NCBI GenBank assembly: GCA_001692895.1
Contig: KV748214.1
Coordinates: 248,001 to 312,000 of the forward strand
Reading direction: 5' to 3'
Source: Cenococcum geophilum 1.58
Taxonomy: Eukaryota; Ascomycota; Dothideomycetes; Gloniales; Gloniaceae
Length of the DNA stretch: 64,000 nucleotides
The notes below the pieces were generated by a model, which did not search any database, had not been told where the DNA came from, and saw only the letters and a list, made by a program, of their open reading frames with translations. The position numbers and the translations under genes are program-made. Numbering within the stretch: position 1 is the first letter of the stretch; each line of letters begins with the position of its first letter. Positions 1 through 11,029 of the stretch are shown here, in pieces.

Positions 1-3000
1 GGAACTAGTAAGGTCCGTAGGCTTTACTATAATAAGCCTTAGGTTTTAAGCTTGGCGTTCCTAAGTTAGCTAGATTAGGTTGCCCTTTTATATAATTAAG
101 CCTCTATTAAACTTAATTGGAGTTTACTTAGTTAACTACTCTTACGGCTTTACTAAAAACCTTACCTCTTATAGTTTAGTCTCTTTAGCGTCTACAAAAG
201 TCCGGTCCGCTAAAAAAAGGGTATTATCCATTTGGAGTCCGATAATACTAAGGCCGTTTAATAGGGTGTATAGGAGGCAAGGGTTATAGGTTAACTGTTT
301 TATTTCAAGTTTACTAACGTAATGCTAGTAATATATTTTAAACCAGTGGTTTCTAGCTTCTAGCACTCTATAAAGGGGTTTTATAACCTATAAAATTATT
401 CTTAATTATAAGTTAAGCTTATAGGGTGGTCGTATAAAGATATCTCTACTTAGGTAGGTGTTAGACTACATATAGGCTTGCGAGATATCCCATAAGTAAA
501 GGGCTATAGGTTTAATTTGCTATAGTCTAGGCATAAGTGCAAGTATAATCCGTTAACTAACCCGTTAAATTATAGGCAATTGCGTAAGAACTAAGTCCTT
601 TCCCTAGTTATTATAAGCTTATATAATAAGCCTTAATTTTTTAAAGGCTTTATTAGTACTAGGGTGCTTAATTTTATTAATAAAGCGCGAGTTAAATATA
701 CGGACGCCTTGCGGAATGTCTCTCTCCATTATAACCGCAAAGACGCCCTTTTTAAGTAGTCCGTTGATCTTTTTATGTTATAAGTCCATAAAGGGGGTTT
801 CCTATACTAGAACTAATATATCTGTAGGTGGAAGTTACCTTATAGATATACCTGCGGAGGTTAGGTAATTCTTTATTATAGGGTTCTTAGTTATAGGGTG
901 CTTTTAGGGGCGTCCTTAATTGTGCTTTATAGTAGGTTTAATAGGTTTCTGGGGGACTTCTAAAGTAGGTAGGGGTACTTTTAATTCATTTAGTTTAGCG
1001 GGTGCTTCTAGTTTATCTAGTTTAACAGCACAGGTATTTTTAGACCAAAAGTAGGGTTTTATGGACGTGCTTCTAAAGTTAGTTAGTCTGCTAGGAAGTT
1101 ATACACAGCACGTTTCGTCTTCTACAGCTAGTAGATAATAAGGTCCAGTCCAGTTGCCGCTCTTATACTATATAAGGACTTTAGAATTAAGCGGGAGGTT
1201 ATAAACTAAGGTTATATTAGGTCCGTTGCAGTAGTATAGAGCGCTATTAATAGTTTGTTTAGCCTGTAACTTAACTATTTCGGCTATTGCCTTCTATATT
1301 ACAGCTACTTAATCTATAATGGACGGGGTAGGAGGGTCTAGTTTACCTATCCTTAGGTAGGCTCCATAAACCAAGAGGGTGGGTACTAGTCTATTAGGGC
1401 TAGCGGTGTTATTAACGGCTTTTATAGCTATCTGTAAAGCTAGTTCCTTTTAGATATTCTTATACTTGTCCGTAATAATCTAGTAAGCTCTCTATAAAGC
1501 TAGGTAAGCTTACTTAATAAGCCTAATAGACTAGTACGCCTTAACTAGAACGGCTTTTATTAAAATAGCTATAGCCGTAGCGTACTGTTAGAATTCCTTA
1601 CTAATAAAGTTTTTACTAGCGTTATAGGTAATATACTTAGGGGGTTTAACGTATATATTAATTTAGTAGGTCTGTAAAATATCCTAAGTATATTTTATAG
1701 ATATATTTTATAACTAACGGGCGGCTTAATAGCGGGTTACCTTATTAATTATGTATAATACTAGGCTGCCGTTAATATATATAATGTCTACATATACTAA
1801 GTGGTTAAAATTAAGGTCTTTATAAAGAGTAAACTTAAATCAGCCTAGGGAACGCCTATATTTCTAATAGAAGGAGCAGTATTTAGTTAGGTGGTTAATT
1901 GCCTTCCTATTAACGTTATTATATCCTAAGCGTTCCAGGACTCTATACAGCTTTTCGGCTAACGGGTGGCCGAAACAGAAGTACAGGTGGTAGATTTTAG
2001 TACTGGTAAGGTAGCATAGGTTATAGTTAAAAGATTCTTAAATGTAGGTCCGTAAAATCTCTCCCTATATAAGGAATAGGTGTCCAAATTATTATATAAT
2101 TGGTAGGGTAATATCCTTGCTTTCTGGGGCAGTTATAGGGCTAATTAAGGTGTCCGTAATATTGTTATAGTAAACCTATAACCTATCTATATCTATAAGG
2201 TAAAGTAGAAAAGGGGTATCCGCTTTTATTGTATGGAAGTTAACTAGGCTAATTAAAGTCTTAACTGTAACTAATTTAATTAATACGGTTAAGCTAATAC
2301 CAAATTAGACGTTTACAGCCCTAGTTTGCATAGTATTAATATCCGTATTATTATTTATAGTGGTTTTATATATAAGGTATTATCCGTAACCTATAATAGA
2401 CCTTTTAAAGGCACCTATATTAATTATAACGCTATAGAATTCTTTGGGGGTATAGCGTTTTATAGTAATATATGCAAATAGGTCCTATTTGCGGTCTATA
2501 ACGTCCGTAACAGGTCTAATAGGTGTACTTATAGGCTAGTTTTTAGGTGTAATTAAGTATATAAAGGAGCGGTCGGCTAATACGGTCGTAATATTAAAGG
2601 CTTAGCCGTCTATAAAAGGTCTAAAAGTAGTTAGGAATGTCTTTAAGGTCTTTAATTCCTAAGTATTTAAGTTAAAGTTAATTATAAGGGCTTCCATTAA
2701 CTTATTAAGAGGCTCCTCTACTTTCTTTCCTTTGTAGTTTAAGATAAACTAGTTAATCTAATTGTTAAATATCTTTTTAGACTTATTACGTTCTTTTTAG
2801 GTATGCCTTATAGACTAATATTCTTCCTTACCGCATATAAAGCACTTCTAGCTAGTTTATCTATGGGGGTATACTTTTGTACGGGAGTTACTGCGGGGGT
2901 TATAGGTGGGACTTGGTTAGTACGGGTACTGCTAGTAGTAGCGGCGGTCCGTAAAGTAGGTATCTAAGTTAGTTTATAGGTTTTATAGGTCTGTAATAAA

Positions 3001-4170
3001 GGCTTAAGTACTACCTAGTGGGTTTAAAACTTTATACGTTATAATAAAGGACCGTAAATTGTTAATGAGGCCAGTTAAGGTATCTGTAGGCTTATAATAG
3101 GCATATTTATAGGGTTCTACTTTCTAGTAAGCTGTAATAAGCTTATTATATAGGAAGTCGTCCGTTTGAAGCTTAATATTAAGGCCGTGCTATAGATGCT
3201 GGAGGTCTTTAATAAGAATTTACAGGTACTCTATAATTAATTTTTTGGTGTTTTTATTAATTATAGTCCGTAACTTAATCGCATTCTATTAGGTAAGGAT
3301 ATTACACTTATATTCTAGCCCTTTAAAGTAGTTACGTATAGCCTTATATAGCTTATTAAAAGAAACACTAAGGGGGTTACTCTTAAGGTTAGTGTAATAG
3401 TGGTTAAGGGCTAGGCCGCGCAGTATAGTAGAGTAAGCTTGGCTAAATTTCTATTTAGGAATATTAGCCTTCTAATAAAGGTCCGTAAAGATAGTTAGTT
3501 TAAAGTTAAAGTTATCGTTTTTACCGCTATACTTAGATTCGTCGGTATAGAGCTTAGCTAGGTTGGCTAGCTCCTTACCATAGGTCTTTACTTAGGTAGT
3601 TTATAGATTTATAACTTAAGCGACTAAAGGGTTTTAGTCCGTATTTTAATTTACGGGGGTATTACGGTCCGTAACTTAAGTACTAGGTATACTTTAGCCC
3701 GTAAAATTAATTCTAAGATCTCTTTAGTTTATAGGACGAATTTAGTTAAATAGGTTATCTATAAGACTGGAGATCCTATTAAGTTTAAAGGAGGTAAAGA
3801 GTCCGCTAGTTTTAATATAGTCTAGAATCTACTTTTTAGTCTATTTTATTTGGTTCTTCTTATATAGTATGTTATACAGAGACCGTGTAATAGTAACTCG
3901 CCTGTTCTTTTTAACCTATATACCTTAGTTACATAAGAGGGTTTATAGGTTGCGGGTAGCTATAAGATTATAAGTTTTAAAAATAGCTTCTGTAAAGTCT
4001 GCAAAGTCTTCCTTATATTACTCCTATAGGTTATTATTTAGAAGCTTATAGTGTCCGTATTTAAGGATCTTAAAATTAATATAGTTGTTAACGCCGTTTA
4101 TAGACGTAAGGTCGACTCCTTAACTCCACTTCTTTTAACCTTCGCTAATTTGCTTGCTTATATCTGCCAT
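1..4170 (-). pseudogene. copia A gag-pol relic
   Basis: Gag and Pol of a copia retrotransposon, decayed. The frame opens with ATG at 4170 (M-A-D-I-S-K), the start codon that copia 1 has lost to ATA. By alignment with copia 1, the order on the minus strand is gag (about 4170-2800), integrase zinc-binding region (about 2010-1890), integrase core (about 1850-1490) and reverse transcriptase (about 830 to the window edge). Interruptions are nearly all TAG or TAA, as RIP of CAG, CAA and TGG codons would give. It cannot be functional. RNase H is not in the window. Confidence 0.75.
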
Positions 4171-4555
4171 ATTATATAGCGTAGTATATCTATATAAGCT
4201 GTAACAGGTAGTAATAGTTTGTAGCGGGTGGAAGAGGTCTTATAACGGTTTGTAAAATTAATTAACGGGTCTATAATAGTTCGAGAGGTCTTATAATGGT
4301 CCGTAAAGGCAATTAATAGGTCCGTAATAGTTTATAGGAGGGTAGGGGGTTCTATAAAGGTTTATATTCGCGTTTATAAACTTCTAGTAAACCGTACTAA
4401 GACTTAAATAAGTATATAGGGTTGGTAATAGTCCGTAATCCCCAACTTCCGACCTTTTAGTAGGTCGTACTAGGATATAAACGGGTAGTCACTGTTGTAT
4501 ATCGCTCGGGGGGAGGTATTAAGTAATTGCTAATCTGTGCGCGCTTACTAATTAG

Positions 4556-4683
4556 TATTTATATTAATTTAATAATACAAGTGAGCCATATCCAGGGGCA
4601 TGAAATACGTATAGTATTGTATGCTCTTTTAGATAGTGGTGACTGTCGATTCTATTGAGGTAGACTACGTAGTCTATATACAT
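4556..4683 (-). repeat. copia A 5' LTR, outer part
   Basis: Matches the first ~130 bp of the 268-bp LTR of copia 1. The starting TG appears as TA, as expected after RIP. It stops abruptly at 4683, where X begins. The remainder of the LTR is at 10201-10294, beyond X. Confidence 0.8.
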
Positions 4684-4789
4684 CAGGAAAATTTTTTTTG
4701 GGCACGTTGTCGCAAGCGAAAATCGGGGTCTGCAAAACCTGCGTAAGTCGCGATTTTGGCGATTTGCGGCGATTTGTGGCGATTTGCTA

Positions 4790-4930
4790 CAAACTCACAG
4801 CTACTAATAAGTAGCTTATGCAAATTGCTATAAACACGCAGCTACTTATAAGTAGCCTGTGCAAATTGCTACAAATACGTAGCTACTTATAAGTAGCCTA
4901 TGCAAATTGCTACAAATACGCAGCTACTTA
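4790..4930. repeat. X subterminal 41-bp repeats with an embedded palindrome
   Basis: Three to four tandem copies of a ~41-bp unit, each holding the palindrome GCTACTTATAAGTAGC followed by CTATGCAAATTGCTACAAA. Part of another copy resumes at 8239-8275, after W. Subterminal repeats of this kind are common transposase-binding arrays in hAT elements; that role is inferred here. Confidence 0.75.
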
Positions 4931-5038
4931 CTGTGGTTTGCAAAAGTATTGCGAAAATCAAATTAAGCGAGCCACGCATACACAACATCGACTTTTGGTC
5001 AGTTCACTATACAAATCGTATGCCTGCCACGCCTATAC
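4931..5038 (+). repeat. W left terminal inverted repeat
   Basis: About 108 bp matching the reverse complement of 8129-8236, with a handful of mismatches that are nearly all transitions. Confidence 0.85.
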
Positions 5039-5219
5039 GTATTATTTTTACTTCCAAAATAGTGAGGTTTTATATTTATATTATATCATCCATCTAGGTC
5101 AATTTTTGAGTGTTGTAGGCGCCATGGTAGCCCGCAGGAGCCTCCGGAAATAAGCCGCCAGTTAATCTACACAAGGTTCTTAACTAATCAAGCGGAATAC
5201 TATTACTTAACCCAAGACA

Positions 5220-7075
5220 CCTGTTTATATAGGCCTGCGTACAGTTCTAGCGCGCTGCCTGCCTCCGCAGCCTAGTTGCAACGAGGACGTTGAGGAGGAG
5301 GAGGAGGAGGTAGGGGAGGAAGAGGTAGAGTTAGAGTCGCAGGAGTTAGATAAGGACTTAGATAAGGAAGACGATAAGGATAAGGATGCAGAGCTAGTTA
5401 ATCTAACTATTAAGCGGGAGCCTCGTAAGCCTCTGGAGGAAGAGAAAGGCTTTTAAACAGCTAGTGGGCGTATAGTTTATCCAACTAGAGGTGCTGTAGA
5501 AGCTCCTGCAGCTGCCAGAGTCGCCTAGCGTACTTAGAAGCCTACTAGGCGTTTAAGCTAGAATAGTTTAAATCTAAAGTTAACATCTAGGAAGAAGCCT
5601 ACTAAAGCTACTAATCCTTTAAGGCCTCCGCCGAGACGTAAAAATACACCCAATCAAGTTATTAGCGTAGATTTAAGCTCGCCACCTCCCTTAGAGCCCG
5701 ATATAGTATGGATATACTATATAGCAATTTGGAAAGCCCGCGTAGCAAAGGCAGACCTTACTTCAACTTCCGCGCAGCGTATTGTTAGTAGAGAGCTTCT
5801 TACTAAAATTAACTGCTAGATTAATAAAGTTAAAGCTAATTATCTAAACAGATCCTTTGAGGATAAGTACTCTATTAGGGCGGCCGCTTCCTACGATTGT
5901 ATAATGGCTCGTGATATTGTCCCGTAAGATATCTACACCAAAGTACACGTCTACGAGCTTGATAAAATTATAAGGACCTAGTATATAAATAAGAAGAAAG
6001 GACTACGCATAGAAGTAGTAGTTATATTAACTAAGACGCCTCTACCTACTCCGGAATACGCCTTTCCTTATACTTCTAGTATTGCCTTACTAGGCAGTAC
6101 GCAGATAAGCGCGCATCTATTAAATATTTTTAACCTAGGTGCATCTAATATACCTAAGAAGAAGGGTAATATAAGTGCAACTGTTGCCTAGTGTCTTGCC
6201 CTACCTAAAAGTATCTTAGTAGAAGTTCTTTTAGGTAATCTAGCTCCTTTAGTGGCCTTCCGGTGGCCTTATAGCATAAAAATATATATTAATAGTGGGG
6301 GGACCTACTAGGTAAATAGAAACCTAGAGCTTCCTCGTTTTTACTACCTGGTTAATTACCTTATAATAAGGGCTTAGGGCAATTAAATTAAGGATAGTAA
6401 AGCTACCGAGGAGGAACCTTCTGCTGCTATTACTGTCCGTCTTTTAGTTAAGAATAGAGCTGTAGGGTGTATAGAGAGAGGGGGCGGGTGGCGGGCGCAT
6501 GGGCTAGGAGGATATTTTCAATCAGGAGTTAATAATTATGGCTATTATTCTACCTAAGGCTAATATACCCCCCCCCCCTATAGGACCCCCCCCCTAACTA
6601 CTATACTAACACCGGAGGACAATAGAACTTATTTTAACCACCTTAGCAACTACTTCAGCCACCTCCGGTAGCTCCGGCTTCAGTAGCTACCCCCCTACGC
6701 CGCCGCTAGCGCTACTAACTAGTCCTATTACTAGCGACTCCAATTCTAAGGAAAGGCTTTACGAATTCTTTAACTAGGTAAGAAAACGGCCTAACTAAAT
6801 AATACTAAAGCTTTAAACTAAGCTTAAATTTATTCTTAATATACTTATTAAGAACTTCTATAACTTAGAGGCCTTATATATAGGGATAAGTAAGCAGGTA
6901 TAGGAGGAGAAGTTAGGCCTTATAGTAGGCCTCCTACTATAACTAAGGCGTAAGCTTAAGACGTTTTAAGCAATATAAAAGGGACAGTAAGTTATTAATT
7001 TCTATATACCCAGCACTAGATTATAAAAGATTGTGTCCCTAACTAGTTCTCTACTAGGTAGCTAGCCCGCCGAAA
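5220..7075 (+). pseudogene. Unrecognised accessory ORF of W (two frame segments)
   Basis: I do not recognise this protein. One frame runs from about 5220 to 6560 with only about a dozen stops, all TAG or TAA. It starts with a strongly acidic stretch (Glu/Asp/Lys-rich, about 5290-5410). A Pro/Arg patch follows, then a better-conserved segment at about 5660-6400 with motifs such as DIVWIYYIAIWKAR and YSIRAAASYDCIM. A second segment in another frame (6617-7070) begins Ser/Thr/Pro-rich and ends charged; a C-run near 6570 may be a slippage or deletion point. It lies inside the W inverted repeats and converges on the transposase. It could be a second transposon gene or captured host DNA. Confidence 0.55.
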
Positions 7076-7119
7076 GTGTCCTTCTGCTAAGTGATATAAT
7101 CCTATACACTATATACAAA

Positions 7120-8040
7120 ACTGCAGGAATACACCAAAGCTTTAATAATCCTTAATTGTATTAAAGTTTAATTAAATCCACGCCTTTAGATCGTAAAAAG
7201 AAAGTTTAATTAGGTTAAACTCTAGGCAATAAGAAGGAAAATACTTAATATAGATTTAGGCGGCTGCATAGAGGTTTATAAATTCCTATATCTACTAGTT
7301 AGAATATATAGCTCTACTATATATATAATTATTTCCTTACCTAGCTTTTATATATTAAAGCGTTATCTAATACTAAGATCGTATAGCTAGGAATATAATG
7401 TAGTAGAACTATAGATTTAATCTAGGCGTTAAATATTTTGGTAGTAATTAAGCCCTACCAAATAAGAGTCTTAGGGAGGTAGCTGTTAATTATATAGGTA
7501 GGAAGAATACTCTAGCGTTATAATCGCTTAATTAATGTAGTATTAATCGCAGGAACGTTTACGGGGCTCTAGCCAAACTTCCTATACCTAGTCCTCTTAT
7601 TGGCGCCTAATTCGTTAATAAATATAAGGCAATCAACGTCCTATATACATTGGCGTCCTTTCTATACAGCACATAGGTCCTTAGAGCGCTCCTACGCTCT
7701 CCTTTTATATAGCCTTTCTACTCTACCTATTATATCGGAGAGTTCGCCAAATTGATAAGAAGGATACTATAATATTATAATCGTCCCATAGGAACCAGGC
7801 CATTTTATTAAGGAAGGCAGTTAGGTGGTCCTCTAGGTAAGCAATAAGGGCCTATATAAATATTAGTATACTTAATACTATAATATTATATATCACGAAC
7901 TTTCTTATATACCTTATCTATAGCTCTTAGCCGCCCAATCTTAAGATTAGGGGGAAGGTATGCCTCCCCATAGAGGTCAAGATTAAGCTAAAATCGGTAT
8001 ATAATTAAAAGGTATAACTTGGTAGCTACTATAATACACT
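7120..8040 (-). pseudogene. Tc1/mariner DDE transposase relic of W
   Basis: Cut-and-paste transposase, decayed. On the minus strand the reading gives, in order, an HTH-like Arg-rich region (LKIGRLRAIDKVY, near 7930), the first catalytic region CLIFINELGANKRTRYRKFG (near 7630-7580, ancestral Asp in F-I-D/N-E), then W/R-SILP and TLIWQGLIT, and the second catalytic Asp in ILVLDNALIYKRQ (near 7390). After a frame shift comes YFPSYCLEFNLIKLSF (near 7220), the place of the YSPDFNPIE motif, here with Glu at the acidic position. Stops are TAG/TAA. This agrees with the TA target duplication. The frame break means it is dead. Confidence 0.75.
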
Positions 8041-8128
8041 TAATAGACCAATTAAATAGAAAAGCTACTAGAATTTAATAAAGCTGCCATTAAGGGATTT
8101 GTTTCGGCATAAAAGGCAAATATAAGCG

Positions 8129-8236
8129 TATTAGGCGTGGTAGGCATACGATTTGTATGGTAAACTGACCAAAAGTCGATGTTATGTGTGCGTGGCTCGC
8201 TTAATTTGATTTTCGCAATACTTTTGCAAACCACAG
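8129..8236 (-). repeat. W right terminal inverted repeat
   Basis: Inverted partner of 4931-5038, ending ..GCAAACCACAG before the TA duplication. Apparent short ORFs in each arm are mirror images of one another and are not genes. Confidence 0.85.
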
Positions 8237-8338
8237 TATAAGTAGCCTATGCGAATTGCTGCAAATTACCGCAAATTGCTAAAATTGTGACTTAAGCCAG
8301 TTAAGCAGACCTTAATTTTTGGCTATAATAAAAATACC
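8237..8338. other. X sequence between W and the minisatellite
   Basis: Resumes the X subterminal repeat (AAGTAGCCTATGC) immediately after W and leads into the 12-bp array. No gene is seen. Confidence 0.6.
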
Positions 8339-9033
8339 ACAAAACTGTATAAAGCTCTATATAAAGCTCTATATAAAGCTCCGCACGAAGCTCTATACGA
8401 AGCTCTGTATAAAGCTTTACATAAAGCTTTACACGAAGCTCTACACGAAGCTTTGCACGAAGCTCTGTACGAAGCTCTGCATGAAGCTCTGCACGAAGCT
8501 CTATATAAAGCCCTGCACGAAGCTCTGCACGAAGCTCTGCATAAAGCTCTACACGAAGCTCTACACGAAGTTCTACACAAAGCTCTATATGAAGCTCTAC
8601 ACGAAGCTCTACTAAGGCTCTGCATAAAGCTCTGCACGAAGCTCTGCACAAAGCTCTACTAAGGCTTTGCACGAGGCTCTGCACGAAGCTCTACACGAAG
8701 CTCTACACGAAACTCTGCACGAAGCTCTATACGAAACTCTGCACAAAGCTCTACACGAAGCTTTACACGAGGCTCTACATGAGGCTCTACATAAGGCTCT
8801 ACACGAAGCTCTGCGTACAGAGGCTCTGCACAAGGCTCTATATAAGGCTCTACACGAAGCTCTATACGAAGCTCTACACGAAGCTCTACATAAAGCTCTA
8901 CACGAAGCTCTATATGAAGCTCTACATAAAGCTCTACACAAAGCTCTACACAAAGCTCTATACGAAGCTCTATATACAGAGGCTCTGCACAAAGCTCTGC
9001 GTACGGAGGCTCTACACGAAGCTCTGTATCGGG
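8339..9033. repeat. 12-bp minisatellite, unit GCTCTGCACGAA (X copy 1)
   Basis: About 58 units of a 12-bp motif with scattered C-to-T and G-to-A changes. Because the period is a multiple of three and the unit has no stop, several frames stay open (for example EALH, RASC and AELR tetrapeptide repeats). Those ORFs are artefacts of the repeat. Occasional insertions (CTCTGCGTACAGAGG) interrupt the period. Related arrays lie at 12763-13178 and 48868-49290. Confidence 0.9.
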
Positions 9034-9430
9034 TCCCCGCTATATTCCCAATAGCCTTAATACGTGCCTTTGCCAAGTATACCCCTATATACACCTAGGT
9101 AGCCACCTTATTTTTTACCCTTCCTTTCTTATATCCTCCCTACCTAGGGAGGTACTAGAACGGCAGCTAGCAGACAACTGTTACTAGAGTCAGACGATAA
9201 CTGTTTAAACGACTAGCCAGCGAACACCACGAACAATCTAATCGATTAATTGAATTAAACTAGAGCCTTAATATTAGCCTATTACTAAATTAAACAGAAT
9301 TAAGGCCTTCTAGGGAGGCACCCTAGACGACTACCGTTTAAATATATAGCTAGCGAACGGCTGTAGAGAATAATTTAAATTAATATAATTAATCAATTAA
9401 TCGAATTAGGCAGAGCCTTTAATTGGGCTG
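9034..9430. other. Conserved non-coding module after the minisatellite
   Basis: Begins ATCGGGTCCCCGC and includes CCACCTTATTTTTTACCC, an ACGGCAGC..-type stretch and GACCTCTCCCCC. The same order is found after the arrays at 13178 and 49290. No ORF is seen. Confidence 0.8.
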
Positions 9431-9439
9431 ACCTCTCCC

Positions 9440-9715
9440 CCAAATTATAGATAGGTAGGTATAGACAGTAGCATAAATAGGAGGCACAGGTGGTAGGTAT
9501 AGACGGTAGGTATAAATAGGTAGGCATAGGCAGGTAGGTATAGACGGACAGATAGATAAATAAACAGATAGGCAGGCAGGCAGGTAAGTAGGCAGGCAGG
9601 CAGGTAGGTAGGTAGGTAGGTAGGTAGGTAGGTAGGTAAGTAGGTAAATAGGTAGGTAAGTAGGCAAGCAGGCAGGCAGGTAGGTAGGTAGGTAGGTAGG
9701 TAGGCAGGCAGGTAC
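9440..9715. repeat. TAGG/CAGG tetranucleotide array
   Basis: Long run of TAGG, with CAGG and TAGA variants, in the same relative position as the 17-bp array of V and the arrays at 49565 and 59702. It is not the telomeric hexamer TTAGGG. Confidence 0.9.
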
Positions 9716-10192
9716 TAGGCCAATTAACGATTTAGAGCCTTTATAAGAGGCTTTCCCCTTAACACCTAAGCAGATAGCTCTACATTTTATATAGTTATAA
9801 TATAAATATATTTATAAGCATATTATAGCAATATATAGGAATATATAATAATTTGGTTATTATATAATATAATTATAATTTATATAGTTACAGTTTATAT
9901 AGTTCGTACAGTTTATACGGTTCGTATAGTTTATATAGTTTGTACAGTTTGTACAGTTTATATAGTTTATATAATTTACGCGCTATTTATTTATAAGGTA
10001 GCAAAATACTAGTATAAGTTTTATAGTTTAGCATTTTGCCGCAATTTACTAGCAGATGCTGTAAACTTGCTGCGAAATATACGGTTTGTATAAATCGCTA
10101 ACGACCATATACGACCGCCGCGATCGTACAGTTTGTACATTTTGCCGCAAACCGCAACAAACTGCGACAACCTGCCTAAAAAAAAATTCCTA
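9716..10192. other. AT-rich right end of X
   Basis: Closely matches 59770-60169 (for example AGAGGCTTTCCCC and the terminal GCCTAAAAAAAA..TCCTA). It contains a run of ~10-bp repeats of the type AGTTTGTACAGTTTATAT (about 9880-9970). No gene is seen. Confidence 0.75.
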
Positions 10193-10294
10193 ATATACTA
10201 ACGCGTCCCCCCCCCCTAATTAGTTATAAGTAAGTGGTTGGTGCACCAAACGCGTAGGTACGCATTTGGTATACCAGGTGCTGTAATTATATAA
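10193..10294 (-). repeat. copia A 5' LTR, inner part
   Basis: Matches the second half of the copia 1 LTR (CCCCCCTAATTAGTTA.. to GGTGCTGTAATTATATA). It is shorter because it lacks some of the ~30-bp internal repeats built on ACCAAACGCGTA. The first 8 bases are the X target duplication. It abuts gypsy-B at 10295. Confidence 0.8.
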
Positions 10295-10309
10295 CTATTA
10301 ATCTAAATT

Positions 10310-11029
10310 TATAGGCGGTAAAAAAGTCTAAGGGTATTAGGTATAGGGTCCTTAAGATTCTAGCCTTTAAGAGTTTTAGGCGGCTTAGTATTATATTATT
10401 AATTATTTTTAACGCATCCTTCTTAGAGATCTAACTTCTTTTTACATAATTAATAAAGATATAGATACTTTTTAGTGTATAATATGTATAGAAGAGCTTA
10501 TAGGGATCTTCTAAAAGTTCCTCTCCTTACTCCTTCTTAATTGTATTTCGTACTACCTTAATCTTATTAATCTTATAGGTAATCTTAAAGAGCTTTTTAA
10601 TGTCCGCAAAGGTGTTTTCCTAATCTTTATTTTCTAAATTTCCCTTAAGCTTATTATTCTTCTTAATCTTAACTATTATATTTTTATAGCCTTAACTATA
10701 TTATGCTCCTGGTTTATAATAGCCTGTATTAAACTATAATAGATATTTACGCGCTAATTAACTGGGTGGCTTTAGGCGGCTCTAAGGATAACCTCTATTA
10801 TTTGCGCCTTTTCTTAGTATATAAGGGCTATTAACTAGATAGTAGGAGGTAGAGGTATAAAAGGTAGAGGCATAGAAGGTAAAGGTAGCGGCTTTCCTTT
10901 TAAGCGGAGTTCTATAGTTCTAGATATTTTTATAGTAATATTTCGTGTGCGTAACGGGCGTATAGGTAGTATTTTAAGATAAGAGTTATAATAGTGTCTT
11001 TTTAATGTAAGAGAAAAGTAAATAGGCAT
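10310..11029 (-). pseudogene. Extra 3' ORF of gypsy-B (copy 1), unrecognised
   Basis: Starts with ATG at 11029 (minus) and encodes a short basic N-terminus, a Pro-rich stretch (KPLPLPSMPLPFIPLPP), then a charged helical-looking C-terminal half. The same protein is readable in copy 2 (23560-22860), so the ORF belongs to the repeat unit. It lies about 0.7 kb downstream of integrase. I recognise no family. Stops are TAG/TAA. Confidence 0.55.

Larger units (their letters stand above)
1..4683 (-). mobile_element. Ty1/copia retrotransposon, copy A (3' part outside window)
   Basis: The segment is colinear with the complete copia 1 element: base 1 corresponds to about 32673, and the match runs to the 5' LTR. 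Differences are mainly C/T and G/A transitions. The element reads on the minus strand, so its 5' LTR is the right-hand end, which starts at 4556 and resumes at 10201 after a 5.5-kb insertion. The RNase H and 3' LTR lie left of the window. The right flank (10295 on) is gypsy-B sequence, so this element inserted into gypsy-B copy 1. Confidence 0.85.
4931..8236. mobile_element. W: Tc1/mariner-type transposon with two genes, nested in X
   Basis: Bounded by long inverted repeats starting CTGTGGTTTGCAAAAG and flanked by TA on both sides (4929-4930, 8237-8238). Deleting W with one TA restores the X subterminal repeat GCTACTTATAAGTAGC exactly. It is about 3.3 kb, large for Tc1/mariner, because it carries a plus-strand ORF relic (5220-7075) in addition to the minus-strand DDE transposase (8040-7120). 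The two are convergent. Confidence 0.8.
4684..10192. mobile_element. X copy 1: hAT-like non-coding element inserted in the copia A LTR
   Basis: The ends are inverted: left CAGGAAAATTTT..GGGCA then GTTGTCGCA, right (reverse complement) TAGGAATTTT..AGGCA then GTTGTCGCA. Flanking 8-mers are ATATACAT (left) and ATATACTA (right), near-duplicates of the LTR sequence ATATACTG. An 8-bp duplication with a CAGG-type terminus suggests the hAT superfamily. Removing X rejoins the two LTR halves. Removing the nested W element leaves about 2.2 kb with no ORF of its own, made of subterminal repeats, a 12-bp minisatellite, a conserved module and a TAGG array. It is probably non-autonomous. The superfamily assignment is inference. 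Confidence 0.7.

Noticed and set aside
80-289. 69-codon plus-strand ORF
   Set aside because: Antisense to the copia A reverse transcriptase.
8339-9033. CRISPR array
   Set aside because: Units are directly adjacent without unique spacers, and the setting is a fungal transposon.
8301-9098. Many overlapping ORFs on both strands with RASC, KLCT, EALH or ELRA repeats
   Set aside because: They follow from a stop-free 12-bp repeat unit whose period is a multiple of three. No start context or domain is seen. The same applies to 12727-13265 and 48868-49341.
9419-9715. Telomeric repeat or cysteine/proline-rich protein
   Set aside because: The unit is TAGG/CAGG, not TTAGGG, and lies inside X. The ORF is a product of the repeat.
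10835-11029. Chromodomain at the gypsy-B 3' end
   Set aside because: No aromatic cage pattern visible in either copy.
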